A stretch of DNA of 64,000 nt from Pseudomonadota bacterium. Lineage in GTDB: Bacteria > Pseudomonadota > Gammaproteobacteria > Steroidobacterales > Steroidobacteraceae. The notes under the pieces were generated by a model that ran no database searches, was not told where the DNA came from, and worked only from the letters and a program-made list of their open reading frames with translations. The position numbers and the translations under genes were made by a program. Below, piece after piece: positions 8,730-19,232 of the stretch (within the stretch, counting starts at the first letter, position 1; every line of letters begins with the position of its first letter). The stretch covers positions 1 through 64,000 of the forward strand of contig CANHFH010000001.1 in NCBI GenBank assembly GCA_947459825.1, written 5' to 3'.

Positions 8730-9608
8730 ATGAGCATCCTCGTCGACAAGAACACCCGCGTCATCTGCCAGGGCTTCACCGGCAAGCAGGGCACCTTCCA
8801 CTCCGAGCAGTGCATCGCCTACGGCACGCAGGTGGTGGGCGGCGTCACGCCGGGTCGCGGCGGCGACCAGCACCTCGGCCGGCCGGTGTTCGACACCGTG
8901 CACGACGCGGTGCGCGCCACCGGCGCGAACGCCAGCATGATCTATGTGCCTGCGGGCTACGCGGCCGACGCCATCCTCGAGGCGGCGGACGCCGGGGTCG
9001 AGCTCGTCGTGTGCATCACCGAGGGCATCCCGGTGAACGACATGGTGCGTGTGAAGGCTACGCTCGCCGGCACGGGCGTGAAGCTCGTCGGCCCGAACTG
9101 CCCCGGCGTCATCACCCCGGGCGAGTGCAAGATCGGCATCATGCCGGGGTTCATCCACAAGCCGGGCTGCATCGGCATCGTGTCGCGCTCGGGCACGCTC
9201 ACCTATGAGACCGTGTTCCAGACCACCAACAACGGGCTCGGCCAGAGCACCTGCGTCGGCATCGGCGGCGACCCGGTGCGCGGCCTCAACTTCGTCGAGG
9301 TGCTGCAGCTCTTCCAGGACGACCCGAAGACCGAAGGCATCATCATGGTCGGCGAGATCGGCGGCAGCGACGAAGAGGCGGGCGCCGAGTTCATCAAGCA
9401 GCATGTGACGAAGCCGGTGGTCGCCTACATCGCGGGCGTCACCGCGCCGCCGGGCAAGCGCATGGGTCATGCCGGCGCGGTCATCGCGGGCGGCAAGGGC
9501 ACGGCGGCCGACAAGTACAGCGCGCTCGAGGCCGCGGGCGTGCGCACGGTCAAGTCCCCGGCGGAGCTCGGCGCCGCCATGAGCGAGAAGCTGCGCGGCC
9601 GGCGCTGA
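8730..9608 (+). CDS. sucD: succinyl-CoA synthetase alpha subunit
   Basis: 292 residues. Carries the phosphorylated histidine and CoA site of the TCA-cycle enzyme. Starts with [18 protein letters not shown]; CoA-binding Rossmann fold with GVTPGRGG; active-site histidine in [15 protein letters not shown] near 246. Cotranscribed with sucC upstream; nadE follows 33 nt downstream in the same orientation. Confidence 0.97.
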   Translation: MSILVDKNTRVICQGFTGKQGTFHSEQCIAYGTQVVGGVTPGRGGDQHLGRPVFDTVHDAVRATGANASMIYVPAGYAADAILEAADAGVELVVCITEGIPVNDMVRVKATLAGTGVKLVGPNCPGVITPGECKIGIMPGFIHKPGCIGIVSRSGTLTYETVFQTTNNGLGQSTCVGIGGDPVRGLNFVEVLQLFQDDPKTEGIIMVGEIGGSDEEAGAEFIKQHVTKPVVAYIAGVTAPPGKRMGHAGAVIAGGKGTAADKYSALEAAGVRTVKSPAELGAAMSEKLRGRR

Positions 9609-9641
9609 AGCCGGCCGCCGCGGACAGCGCGCGAGGCAGGC

Positions 9642-11327
9642 ATGGATACGCTCCGCCTCGCGCTCGCTCAAGCCGATCTTCTGGTCGGCGACATCGCCGG
9701 CAACACGACGCGCCTGCTGGCGCTGGCCGATGAGGCGCGTGCGGCCGGCGCCCAGCTGCTGCTGACGCCGGAGCTCGCGGTCGCGGGCTATCCGCCGGAG
9801 GACCTGCTGTTCCACCGCGGCTTCCGTCGCCAGGTGGATGCCGCGCTCGCGCGCTTCGCGGCGGCGAGCGGTGAGGGCGACGGCGCGGGCCGCAGCGGCG
9901 GCGGGCAGGGCATCGCGCTGCTGGTCGGCCACCCCGAATACGCCGGAGATCGCATCTTCAACGCCGCGACGCTCTACTCGGGCGGCCGCGAGCAGGTGCG
10001 TCACCGCAAGGCCTGCCTGCCCAACTACCGCGTGTTCGACGAGAAGCGCTGGTTCACGCCCGGCACCCAGCCGACGGTCGCCGAGTTCCAGGGCTTCCGG
10101 CTCGGCGTGCTGGTCTGCGAGGACCTGTGGGAGCCCGAGCCCTCGCAGCTCGCGAAGTCGCAGGGCGCCGAGCTGCTGCTGGTCCTCAACGCCTCGCCCT
10201 ACGAGATGCACAAGCAGCGCGCCCGCGAGGACATCGCGCGCCGCCGCGCGCTCGATGTCGGCCTGCCCATCGTCTACTGCAACCTCGTGGGCGGACAGGA
10301 CGAGCTCGTGTTCGACGGGCAGTCCTTCGTGATGGACGCGGCGGGGCAGGTGACGCAGCGTGCGCCTGCGTTCGCGGAATCTTTGGACATGGTGGAGTTC
10401 CGGCGCGCCGCGCCCGGCGCAGCGCCCGTGCCGGTGGCGGGGCGCATCGCACCGGAGCTCTCCGACGAGGAGAGCGTCTACCGCGCGCTCGTGGCGGGCG
10501 TGCGCGGCTATGTCGGCAAGACCGGTTTCCCGGGCGTGGTGCTCGGCCTCTCGGGCGGCATCGACTCGGCGCTCACGCTCGCGATCGCGGTCGATGCGCT
10601 AGGCGCCGAGAAGGTGCAGGCGGTGATGATGCCCTCGCGCTACACCTCGCAGATGAGCCTCGACGACGCCGCCGCGCAGGCGCGCGCGCTCGGCGTGAAG
10701 TATTCCTCCATCCCCATCGAGGGCATGTTCGAGGCCGCGCTCGGGTCGTTGGCGGAGGAGTTCGCAGGTCGCAAGCCTGACGCCACCGAGGAGAACCTGC
10801 AGTCGCGCTGCCGCATGCTCATCCTGATGGGCATCTCCAACAAGACCGGCAAGATGGTGCTCACCACCGGCAACAAGAGCGAGATGGCGGTGGGTTACGC
10901 CACGCTCTACGGCGACATGGCGGGCGGCTTCGCGCCCATCAAAGATTGCAGTAAGCTGCTCGTATACCGGCTCGCTGCGTGGCGCAACGCGCAGGCCGGG
11001 TCGGATGGGCGGGGCGGGGCGGGCGTCATCCCGCAGCGTGTCATCGACCGGCCGCCCTCGGCGGAGCTGCGTCCCGACCAGAAGGACAGCGATTCTTTGC
11101 CGCCCTACGAGGTGCTGGACCCCATCCTCGAGGCCTTCATCGAGGACGACCTGTCGGTGGACGAGATCGTGGCGCGGGGTTTCGAGCGGGCCACGGTGGC
11201 GCGGGTGCTCGACCTCGTGCAGCGCAACGAATACAAGCGGCGGCAGGCGCCACCCGGCGTACGGGTGAGCCGCCGCGCCTTCGGCCGCGACTGGCGTTAT
11301 CCGATCACGAGCGGTCATCGGCGCTGA
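9642..11327 (+). CDS. nadE: glutamine-dependent NAD+ synthase
   Basis: 561 residues. Makes NAD+ from nicotinic acid adenine dinucleotide, ATP and glutamine. Two domains: an N-terminal nitrilase-type glutaminase with triad Glu44, Lys123 (HRKACLPNY) and Cys159 (VLVCEDLWEP), and a C-terminal synthetase with the PP-loop SGGIDS at 304-309 and the KSEMAVGYATLYGDM segment. This is the long, glutamine-using form rather than the short ammonia-using NadE. A Gly/Ser-rich insert lies near 76-90. Converges on bamD with 37 bp between stops. Confidence 0.95.
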   Translation: MDTLRLALAQADLLVGDIAGNTTRLLALADEARAAGAQLLLTPELAVAGYPPEDLLFHRGFRRQVDAALARFAAASGEGDGAGRSGGGQGIALLVGHPEYAGDRIFNAATLYSGGREQVRHRKACLPNYRVFDEKRWFTPGTQPTVAEFQGFRLGVLVCEDLWEPEPSQLAKSQGAELLLVLNASPYEMHKQRAREDIARRRALDVGLPIVYCNLVGGQDELVFDGQSFVMDAAGQVTQRAPAFAESLDMVEFRRAAPGAAPVPVAGRIAPELSDEESVYRALVAGVRGYVGKTGFPGVVLGLSGGIDSALTLAIAVDALGAEKVQAVMMPSRYTSQMSLDDAAAQARALGVKYSSIPIEGMFEAALGSLAEEFAGRKPDATEENLQSRCRMLILMGISNKTGKMVLTTGNKSEMAVGYATLYGDMAGGFAPIKDCSKLLVYRLAAWRNAQAGSDGRGGAGVIPQRVIDRPPSAELRPDQKDSDSLPPYEVLDPILEAFIEDDLSVDEIVARGFERATVARVLDLVQRNEYKRRQAPPGVRVSRRAFGRDWRYPITSGHRR

Positions 11328-11335
11328 GCGCCGCT

Positions 11336-11356
11336 GCCGCCGGGTCGGCCGGCGGC
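11336..11356. terminator. GC hairpin between convergent nadE and bamD
   Basis: Inverted repeat GCCGCCG (11336-11342) and CGGCGGC (11350-11356) with a 7-nt loop, in the 37-bp gap between two convergent stops. There is no T-tract on either side, so it may act only as a weak bidirectional terminator or mRNA end protector. Confidence 0.35.
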
Positions 11357-11364
11357 GGGGGAGG

Positions 11365-12171
11365 TCAGTCCCAGGGCACGTACCAGCGCTTGCGCACCGG
11401 GACGACATCCGCGGGCGCGCCGCCATGGTTGAGCGCGTAGACCTCGCGGGTGCTGGCCGCGAGCTCCGACATCTCCAGGCGCTCGTAGCTCAGGATCATG
11501 ATCTCGAGGGCGTCCTTCACGGCAGGCGCGCCGTCGTATTCTTCGATGACGCCGCGCGCGCGGCGGGCCGCGGCCACCCAGGCCTGCCGCTTGACGTAGT
11601 AGCGCGCGACATGGACCTCGTAGTCGGCGAGCCGGTTGCGCAGGTGGATCATGCGGCGGCGCGCGTCGTGCGCGTACTCGCTCTGCGGATAGTCCTGCAC
11701 CACGCGGCGCAGCGACTCGAAAGCGCGGCGTGTGGTCTGCGGCGGTCGCGCGTCCAGATCGACATCGAACCAGCGCTCGATGAAGTTCGCCTCGCGCTCG
11801 AAGTCGACCAGGCCCTTGATGTACCAGGCATAGGCGAGCTGCGGGTGGGTCGGGTTCTCGCGGATGAAGGTCTCCGCCTGGTCGATCGCCGACTCGGCCT
11901 CGCGGCCCTTGTAGTAGGCGTAGATGAGATCGAGGCGGGACTGCCGCGCCTCGGCGGTGAAGGGGTAGCGCGCGACCAAGGCCTCGTAGACGCGGATGGC
12001 GCTCTCGAAGTCCTGGTTGTCGAGGCTCCTGCGCGCCCGCTCGTAGAGCGCCGCCGGCGCGCCTTGCGTGACCGGCTCGTCCTTGCCGCCACCGAACAGG
12101 CTGCAGCCCGCGAGCGGCAGCATCAGCAGGAGAAGGACGACCGCGCGGGCCGATGGCGTGCGTGAAGTCAT
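11365..12171 (-). CDS. bamD: outer membrane assembly lipoprotein BamD
   Basis: 268 residues. Essential lipoprotein of the BAM complex that folds beta-barrel proteins into the outer membrane. Lipoprotein signal with lipobox LAGC, Cys23 being the lipidated residue; then tetratricopeptide-like repeats (for example LYERARRSLDNQDFESAIRVYEAL, YAWYIKGLVDFE). Divergent from rluD with only 17 bp between start codons, the same arrangement as in enterobacteria. A perfect TATAAT lies 6 nt before the ATG and there is no Shine-Dalgarno, so the mRNA is probably leaderless. Confidence 0.95.
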   Translation of the reverse strand: MTSRTPSARAVVLLLLMLPLAGCSLFGGGKDEPVTQGAPAALYERARRSLDNQDFESAIRVYEALVARYPFTAEARQSRLDLIYAYYKGREAESAIDQAETFIRENPTHPQLAYAWYIKGLVDFEREANFIERWFDVDLDARPPQTTRRAFESLRRVVQDYPQSEYAHDARRRMIHLRNRLADYEVHVARYYVKRQAWVAAARRARGVIEEYDGAPAVKDALEIMILSYERLEMSELAASTREVYALNHGGAPADVVPVRKRWYVPWD

Positions 12172-12177
12172 CCGGTC

Positions 12178-12183
12178 ATTATA
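12178..12183 (-). promoter_or_regulatory. -10 box of bamD placed for a leaderless start
   Basis: On the minus strand TATAAT (12183 down to 12178) is followed by 6 nt (GACCGG) and the bamD ATG at 12171. Transcription normally starts about 7 nt after the box, which would be the A of the ATG. On the plus strand the overlapping CATTAT (12177-12182) lies 6 nt before the rluD GTG, so one short AT island may serve both genes. The -35 regions are weak by eye. Confidence 0.6.
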
Positions 12184-12188
12184 GCCGC

Positions 12189-13154
12189 GTGTCCACGGAG
12201 AAGCCCGAACTTCACGAACTCACCGTTCCCGACGAGCTCGCCGGCGAGCGGCTCGATGTGGCCTTGGCGCGGCTGCTGCCGCAGTACTCGCGCGCGCGGC
12301 TGCAGCGCTGGATCGACGAGGGCAGGGTGCAGGCGGACGGCGGGGACGCGGCGCTGCGTCGGCGGCGCGTGGTGGCCGGCCAGCGTCTGCGCGTGCTGGC
12401 CGAGTTCGTCGCCGATGAGCGCGTCGCCGCGGGCGAGGCCCGCGTGCCGTTCCGCATCGTGCACCGTGACGCGGCCATCCTCGTCATCGACAAACCGCCG
12501 GGCCTCGTCGTGCACCCCGGTGCGGGCAACCGCGAGGGCACGCTGCAGAACGCGCTGCTCGCGATGGATCCGGCGCTCGCGCGCGTACCGCGCGCCGGCA
12601 TCGTGCACCGGCTCGACAAGGACACCTCCGGGGTGATGGTCGTGGCGCGCACGCCGCTGGCGCACGCGGCGGTGGTGCGCGCGCTCGCGGCGCGCGAGGT
12701 CGGCCGCGAGTACCTCGCGCTCTGCCAGGGGCGCCTCACCGGCGGCGGCACCGTCGACGAGCCCATCGGTCGGCACCGCACCCAGCGCACGCGCATGGCG
12801 GTGCGGCCCGACGGTCGCGAGGCCGTCACGCATTACCGCATCGAGCGTCGGTTGCGCGAGCACACGCTGGTGCGCGCCACGCTGGAGACCGGTCGCACGC
12901 ACCAGATCCGCGTGCATCTCGCGCATGTCGGTCATCCGGTGGTGGGCGATCCGGTGTACGGCGGTCGCAAGCGCCTGCCGCGCGGTGCGAGCCCCACGGT
13001 CATCGCTGCGCTCGGCGCGTTCCGTCGTCAGGCCTTGCACGCGGCGCGGCTCGTGCTCGCGCATCCGACGACCGGTCGCGAGCTCGCTTTCGAGGCGCCG
13101 CTGCCCGAAGATTTCGCGGCGCTGCTCGCGGTGCTGGAGGACGACGCGCGATGA
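12189..13154 (+). CDS. rluD: 23S rRNA pseudouridine synthase RluD
   Basis: 321 residues from the GTG at 12189; an ATG at 12153 in frame would lie inside bamD. Converts uridines of helix 69 (1911, 1915, 1917 in E. coli numbering) to pseudouridine. An S4-like RNA-binding domain (LAGERLDVALARLLPQYSRARLQRWIDEG, about 18-46) precedes the catalytic domain with the invariant HRLDKDTSG, Asp143 being catalytic, and a C-terminal GRTHQIRVHL. The length matches E. coli RluD (326). The stop overlaps the pgeF start by 4 nt. Confidence 0.94.
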   Translation: MSTEKPELHELTVPDELAGERLDVALARLLPQYSRARLQRWIDEGRVQADGGDAALRRRRVVAGQRLRVLAEFVADERVAAGEARVPFRIVHRDAAILVIDKPPGLVVHPGAGNREGTLQNALLAMDPALARVPRAGIVHRLDKDTSGVMVVARTPLAHAAVVRALAAREVGREYLALCQGRLTGGGTVDEPIGRHRTQRTRMAVRPDGREAVTHYRIERRLREHTLVRATLETGRTHQIRVHLAHVGHPVVGDPVYGGRKRLPRGASPTVIAALGAFRRQALHAARLVLAHPTTGRELAFEAPLPEDFAALLAVLEDDAR

Positions 13155-13942
13155 TGCTGCCCATGCTGGACACGGAGTGGCGGCCGCCCGGCGGCGTGCG
13201 TGCGGCGTTCACGCTGCGCAGCGGCGGCGCGAGCGCAGCGCCCTGGGATTCGCTCAACCTCGGCACGCATGTCGGTGACGACCTGCTCGCGGTCGCACAC
13301 AACCGCCGCCGCGTGGCGCAGGCCTTGGCCTTGCCCGCCGAGCCGCGCTGGCTGTCGCAGGTGCACGGCACGGCGGTGCATCAGGCGGGTGCGCTCGCGC
13401 GCTCCGCGCCGTCCGATGCCGTGCCGTCCGATGTCATGCTGTCGGATTCCGCACCCGTCGCCGATGCGGCGGTGACGCGCGAGACGGGGGTCGTGCTCGC
13501 GATCATGGTGGCCGATTGTCTGCCGGTGCTGCTCGCGGCCGAGGATGGCAGCGTACTCGGGGCGGCCCATGCCGGGTGGCGCGGCCTCGTCGCCGGGGTG
13601 ATCGAGCGCACCGTCGAGTCGATGGACCAGGACCCGTCGCGGCTCCACGCCTGGCTCGGACCCTGTATCGGGCCTCGCCAGTTCGAGGTGGGGGACGATG
13701 TGCGGCAAGCCTTTCTGGCGGCCGGAGACGGCGCCTCCGCCTTCGAGGCCACGCCCGCCGGGCGGTGGCTCTGCGACCTGCCGGCGCTTGCAAGAGCGCG
13801 TCTGGCGCGGCTCGGTGTGACCCGCGTGGCGGGTGGGCGGTGGTGTACGGTCGCCGACCCGGTGCGGTTCTTTTCGCACCGCCGGGACCGTCAGACCGGC
13901 CGCATGGCGGCCTTGCTGTGGCGCGAGACGGGGCAGGCTTGA
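13151..13942 (+). CDS. pgeF: PgeF/YfiH laccase-domain protein (peptidoglycan editing factor)
   Basis: 263 residues. Cytoplasmic enzyme of the multicopper-polyphenol-oxidase-like (DUF152) family, linked to keeping L-Ser out of peptidoglycan stems and to purine nucleoside cleavage. Metal/active-site residues are in place: His72 in LSQVHGTAVH, Cys123 in ADCLPVLL, His140 in AAHAGWRGL. Between them (about 84-107) is a Ser/Asp/Ala-rich insert built from imperfect SDA repeats. ATGA overlap with rluD, as in E. coli rluD-yfiH. The start is either of two adjacent ATGs. Confidence 0.92.
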   Translation: MMLPMLDTEWRPPGGVRAAFTLRSGGASAAPWDSLNLGTHVGDDLLAVAHNRRRVAQALALPAEPRWLSQVHGTAVHQAGALARSAPSDAVPSDVMLSDSAPVADAAVTRETGVVLAIMVADCLPVLLAAEDGSVLGAAHAGWRGLVAGVIERTVESMDQDPSRLHAWLGPCIGPRQFEVGDDVRQAFLAAGDGASAFEATPAGRWLCDLPALARARLARLGVTRVAGGRWCTVADPVRFFSHRRDRQTGRMAALLWRETGQA

Positions 13943-13948
13943 CACGCC

Positions 13949-13963
13949 TGTTACAATGTAACA
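13949..13963. promoter_or_regulatory. Zur-like palindrome overlapping the ZIP gene start
   Basis: TGTTACAATGTAACA is a perfect palindrome (7 + 1 + 7) ending 1 nt before the ATG of the ZIP transporter. It differs at two symmetric positions from TGTTATAATATAACA, the core of the gammaproteobacterial Zur box. It also contains TACAAT (13952-13957), a possible -10 box 7 nt before the ATG, so a bound repressor would block RNA polymerase directly. Confidence 0.6.
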
Positions 13964-13964
13964 A

Positions 13965-14744
13965 ATGGAAACTCTGGTCCTCATCCTCATCGCCACGGCG
14001 GTCGGCGGCATCGCCAGCGCGCTGCTCGCCGGGACGCTGCTCTGGTTGCCCACCGCTACACGCGACCGGGTGCTGCCGCACGCGGTGAGCTTCGCGACGG
14101 GCACGCTGCTCGCGACCGCGTTGGTCGCGCTCGTGCCGCACGCCATCGAGGGCGCGGGCCCCGACCGCGTCCACGGCATCGGCCTCGCGTTGCTGGCCGG
14201 CATCGCGGTCTTCTTCGTGCTCGAGAAATTCCTGCTCTGGCGGCATTGCCACACCGAGGCGGTCGAGTCGCCGCACGCCCACGCAGACCATCACCACGCC
14301 AGTTCCGGTTGGCTGGTGCTGGTGGGCGACGGTCTGCACAACTTCGTCGATGGGGTGCTGATCGCCGCGGCTTTCCTCACGGACTTCCACCTCGGCGTCG
14401 TCACCACCTTCGCCATCCTCGCGCACGAGATCCCACAGGAAGTGGGCAATGTCGCGGTGCTGGTGCACTCCGGTTTCAGCCGTCGGCAGGCGCTCGGTTG
14501 GAATGTGCTGTCGAGCCTAACCGCGGTAGCGGGCGGTCTCGTCGGCTGGTTCGCGCTGCGCGAGTCGCTGTCCGTGCTGCCGTATGTCCTCGCGGTGGCG
14601 GCGGCGAGCCTGCTCTATGTCGCGGTGGCCGACCTCATCCCCGGTCTGCACCGGCGCACCGACCTGCGGGCGAGCCTCGCCCAGGTCGCCTGGATCGCGA
14701 TCGGCGTGGGCGTGGTGATGTTCGCGGAGTCGCACGTCCACTAG
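13965..14744 (+). CDS. ZIP-family divalent metal transporter (probably zinc uptake)
   Basis: 259 residues, seven or eight predicted membrane helices. A His-rich cytoplasmic loop (HAHADHHHASS, about 102-112) and the metal-site motifs GDGLHNFVDGV and AHEIPQEVGN in the central helices define the ZIP family (Zn2+, sometimes Fe2+/Mn2+, into the cytoplasm). It is inserted between pgeF and clpB, which are neighbours in many gammaproteobacteria. No Shine-Dalgarno: the start codon follows a palindrome that resembles a Zur operator, so repression at high zinc is the likely control. Confidence 0.92.
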   Translation: METLVLILIATAVGGIASALLAGTLLWLPTATRDRVLPHAVSFATGTLLATALVALVPHAIEGAGPDRVHGIGLALLAGIAVFFVLEKFLLWRHCHTEAVESPHAHADHHHASSGWLVLVGDGLHNFVDGVLIAAAFLTDFHLGVVTTFAILAHEIPQEVGNVAVLVHSGFSRRQALGWNVLSSLTAVAGGLVGWFALRESLSVLPYVLAVAAASLLYVAVADLIPGLHRRTDLRASLAQVAWIAIGVGVVMFAESHVH

Positions 14745-14789
14745 CGGGCCGGGGGCATCGCCCATCGCGCCCTTGGGTGCGCCAACACC

Positions 14790-14817
14790 CTTGAATCGCC
14801 GCGTCCCGGCCCCATCC
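14790..14817 (+). promoter_or_regulatory. sigma-32-like heat-shock promoter of clpB
   Basis: CTTGAA (14790-14795), 14-nt spacer, CCCCATCC (14810-14817); the RpoH consensus is CTTGAAA-N(11-16)-CCCCATNT. The clpB ATG is at 14826, only 8 nt after the -10 element, so the heat-shock transcript would have almost no leader. Just upstream GGGTG-CGCCAA-CACCC (about 14775-14790) can form a small hairpin. Confidence 0.75.
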
Positions 14818-14825
14818 TCCGGGGC

Positions 14826-17411
<2,586 letters not shown>

Positions 17412-17426
17412 GACAGGGCGTCTGCG

Positions 17427-17442
17427 GCCCGCCGCCGCGGGC
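17427..17442 (+). terminator. hairpin downstream of clpB
   Basis: GCCCGC (17427-17432), loop CGCC, GCGGGC (17437-17442), embedded in a wider GC-rich palindromic stretch. No T-run follows, so termination is only possible. It sits where the -35 region of the next promoter would be. Confidence 0.35.
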
Positions 17443-17448
17443 GGCCGC

Positions 17449-17469
17449 TATAATCGTCGGCGAAGGAGG
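17449..17469 (+). promoter_or_regulatory. -10 box and Shine-Dalgarno of the FmdB-like gene
   Basis: TATAAT (17449-17454) is followed by AAGGAGG (17463-17469) and the ATG at 17479. This is a normal leadered start and contrasts with the leaderless-type starts elsewhere in the window. No convincing -35. Confidence 0.6.
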
Positions 17470-17478
17470 CGCCGTCGC

Positions 17479-17880
17479 ATGCCGTTCTACGAATACCAGT
17501 GCCGCCATTGCGGCCACCAGACCGAGGTCCTGCAGAAGGTCTCGGATGCGCCGCTTCGCAAGTGCCCGGCCTGCGGGCGCAACGGACTGACCAAGCTCAT
17601 CTCGGCGCCGGTCTTCCGCCTCAAGGGCGGCGGGTGGTACGAGACCGACTTCAAGGGCGATCAGGACCGCAAGCGCAACCTCGCCGGTGACGAGCCGCCG
17701 CCCGCCAAGGACGACAAGCCGGCGGAGAGATCCGCCACGAAGGCCGTCGAACCCGCGACCGACAAGCCGAAGGCGGACAAGCCCAAAGAATATACAGCGG
17801 CGAAGCGCAAGCCGCCGGCCAAGGTTGCAGCGAAGCCTGCGCGCAAGGCCGCCGCCAAGCCGTCCAAGAAGCGCAGATGA
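17479..17880 (+). CDS. FmdB-family zinc-ribbon protein with Lys/Ala-rich tail
   Basis: 133 residues. Zinc ribbon at the N-terminus: MPFYEYQCRHCG and CPACG (two CxxC pairs, about 8-11 and 32-35), then FRLKGGGWYETDFK, the FmdB regulatory-protein signature. Residues 72-133 are a low-complexity Lys/Ala/Pro tail resembling histone H1-like or nucleic-acid-binding tails. Function unproven; the family often sits directly before aspS in proteobacteria, and here two extra genes lie between. The stop overlaps the next start (ATGA at 17877). Confidence 0.85.
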   Translation: MPFYEYQCRHCGHQTEVLQKVSDAPLRKCPACGRNGLTKLISAPVFRLKGGGWYETDFKGDQDRKRNLAGDEPPPAKDDKPAERSATKAVEPATDKPKADKPKEYTAAKRKPPAKVAAKPARKAAAKPSKKRR

Positions 17881-19232
17881 TCCCTCCCGCCGCCGTCGAC
17901 GCGCTCCTCGCGCGCGAGCAGCGGCACTACATCGCGCGCCATCCCCGCTCGGCCGCGCTCGCTGCGGAGGCGCGGCGTCACTGGCCGGGCGGTGTGCCTC
18001 TGCACTGGATGGCCGATTGGGGCACCCCGTTCCCGTTGACGGTGGCCGAGGCCTCGGGCGCAACGCTGGTCGATATCGACGGTCATGAGATCACCGACCT
18101 CTGCCTCGGCGACACCGGCGCGATGTTCGGTCATTCGCCGCCCGCCGTGGCGGCGGCCATCGCCGCGCAGGCCTCGCGCGGCCTCACCTGCATGTTGCCC
18201 GATGCGCGTGTCGCGGCGGTGGGCGAGCGGCTCGCGCGGCGCTTCGGGCTGCCCTTCTGGCAGCTCGCGCAGACGGCGAGCGACGCCAACCGCGCGGTGC
18301 TGCGCTGGGCGCGCGCGCTGACCGGCCGTCCCAAGGTGCTGGTGTTCCACGGCTGCTACCACGGGCTCGTCGAGGAGACGATGGTGCGGCTGCGCGGCGG
18401 GCGCACCGTGCCGCGTGAGGGCGCCGTCGGATCCGCCTTCGACCACGCCTCGGCGGCGGTCGCGGTCGAGTTCAACGATGTGGGCGCGCTCGAGGCTGCG
18501 CTCGCCGACGGCGGGATCGCTGCGGTGATCGCCGAACCCGTGATGACCAACTGTGGCATGGTGCTGTCCGCGTCGGGGTTCGACGCTGCGCTGCGCATGC
18601 TGACTCGACGCTACGGCGCGCTGCTGGTCATCGACGAGACGCACACGATCTCCTCGGGGCCGGGCGGCTACACGGGCGAGCACGGGCTGGAGCCCGATCT
18701 TTGGGTCTGCGGCAAGGCGATCGCGGGGGGTCTGCCCTGCGCGGCCTGGGGCATGAGCGCCGAGGTCGCGGCGCGGCGCGAAGCTTGGCTGGCGCAGCGC
18801 GATGCGGCGTCGGCCCACGGCCACTCCGGCATGGGCACGACGCTCGCCGGCAACGCGCTCGCCATCGCCGCGCTTGAGGCGGCGCTCGGACACCTGCACA
18901 CCGACGCCACGCACGCCGCGATGCGCGCGGGCGCGCTGCGCCTCGAGCAGACGCTGAGCGCGGTCTTCTCAGCGCGCGGCCTCGACTGGCATGTGTCGCG
19001 TGTCGGTGCGCGCGTCGAGTTCGGTTTCGGCCCGGCGCCGCGCAACGGCAGCGAGGCCGAGGCGCAGGACCGGCCGCGGCTCGGCGAGGCGCTGCGGCTG
19101 TGGCTCATCAACCGCGGGCTCTTGATGACGCCCTTCCACCAGATGCTGCTCGCGGCGCCGACGCTGGCGCCGTCCGCCGCCGGTGCGCTAGGCGCCGCGG
19201 TCGCCGGCTTCCTCGACGAGGTCTCCGCATGA
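17877..19232 (+). CDS. class III aminotransferase, glutamate-1-semialdehyde-aminomutase-like
   Basis: 451 residues. PLP enzyme of the ornithine/GSA aminotransferase fold: NRAVLRWARALTGR, the pyridoxal-binding LLVIDETHTISSGPGGY, and the Schiff-base lysine in VWVCGKAIAGG-like sequence (WVCGKAIAGGLPCAAWG). It resembles HemL by pattern, but the context (ATGA overlap with a glutamine-synthetase-like gene) suggests an omega-aminotransferase in amine or polyamine metabolism rather than tetrapyrrole synthesis. Substrate unknown. The start overlaps the fmdB stop by 4 nt. Confidence 0.88.
   Translation: MIPPAAVDALLAREQRHYIARHPRSAALAAEARRHWPGGVPLHWMADWGTPFPLTVAEASGATLVDIDGHEITDLCLGDTGAMFGHSPPAVAAAIAAQASRGLTCMLPDARVAAVGERLARRFGLPFWQLAQTASDANRAVLRWARALTGRPKVLVFHGCYHGLVEETMVRLRGGRTVPREGAVGSAFDHASAAVAVEFNDVGALEAALADGGIAAVIAEPVMTNCGMVLSASGFDAALRMLTRRYGALLVIDETHTISSGPGGYTGEHGLEPDLWVCGKAIAGGLPCAAWGMSAEVAARREAWLAQRDAASAHGHSGMGTTLAGNALAIAALEAALGHLHTDATHAAMRAGALRLEQTLSAVFSARGLDWHVSRVGARVEFGFGPAPRNGSEAEAQDRPRLGEALRLWLINRGLLMTPFHQMLLAAPTLAPSAAGALGAAVAGFLDEVSA

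Noticed and set aside
7431-10211. 926-codon open frame on the minus strand
   Set aside because: Lies opposite sucC, sucD and nadE. Its translation is low-complexity (Ala/Arg/His/Leu) without motifs; it is a shadow caused by high GC at third codon positions.
13939-13957. TTGACA and TACAAT before the ZIP gene as a sigma-70 promoter
   Set aside because: Both hexamers are good, but the spacer is only 7 nt, too short for RNA polymerase. Only the -10 is kept as a possible element.
17877-19232. Calling the aminotransferase HemL
   Set aside because: Similarity is by fold and general motifs only, and the overlap with a GS-like gene argues for amine metabolism, so no hemL symbol was given.
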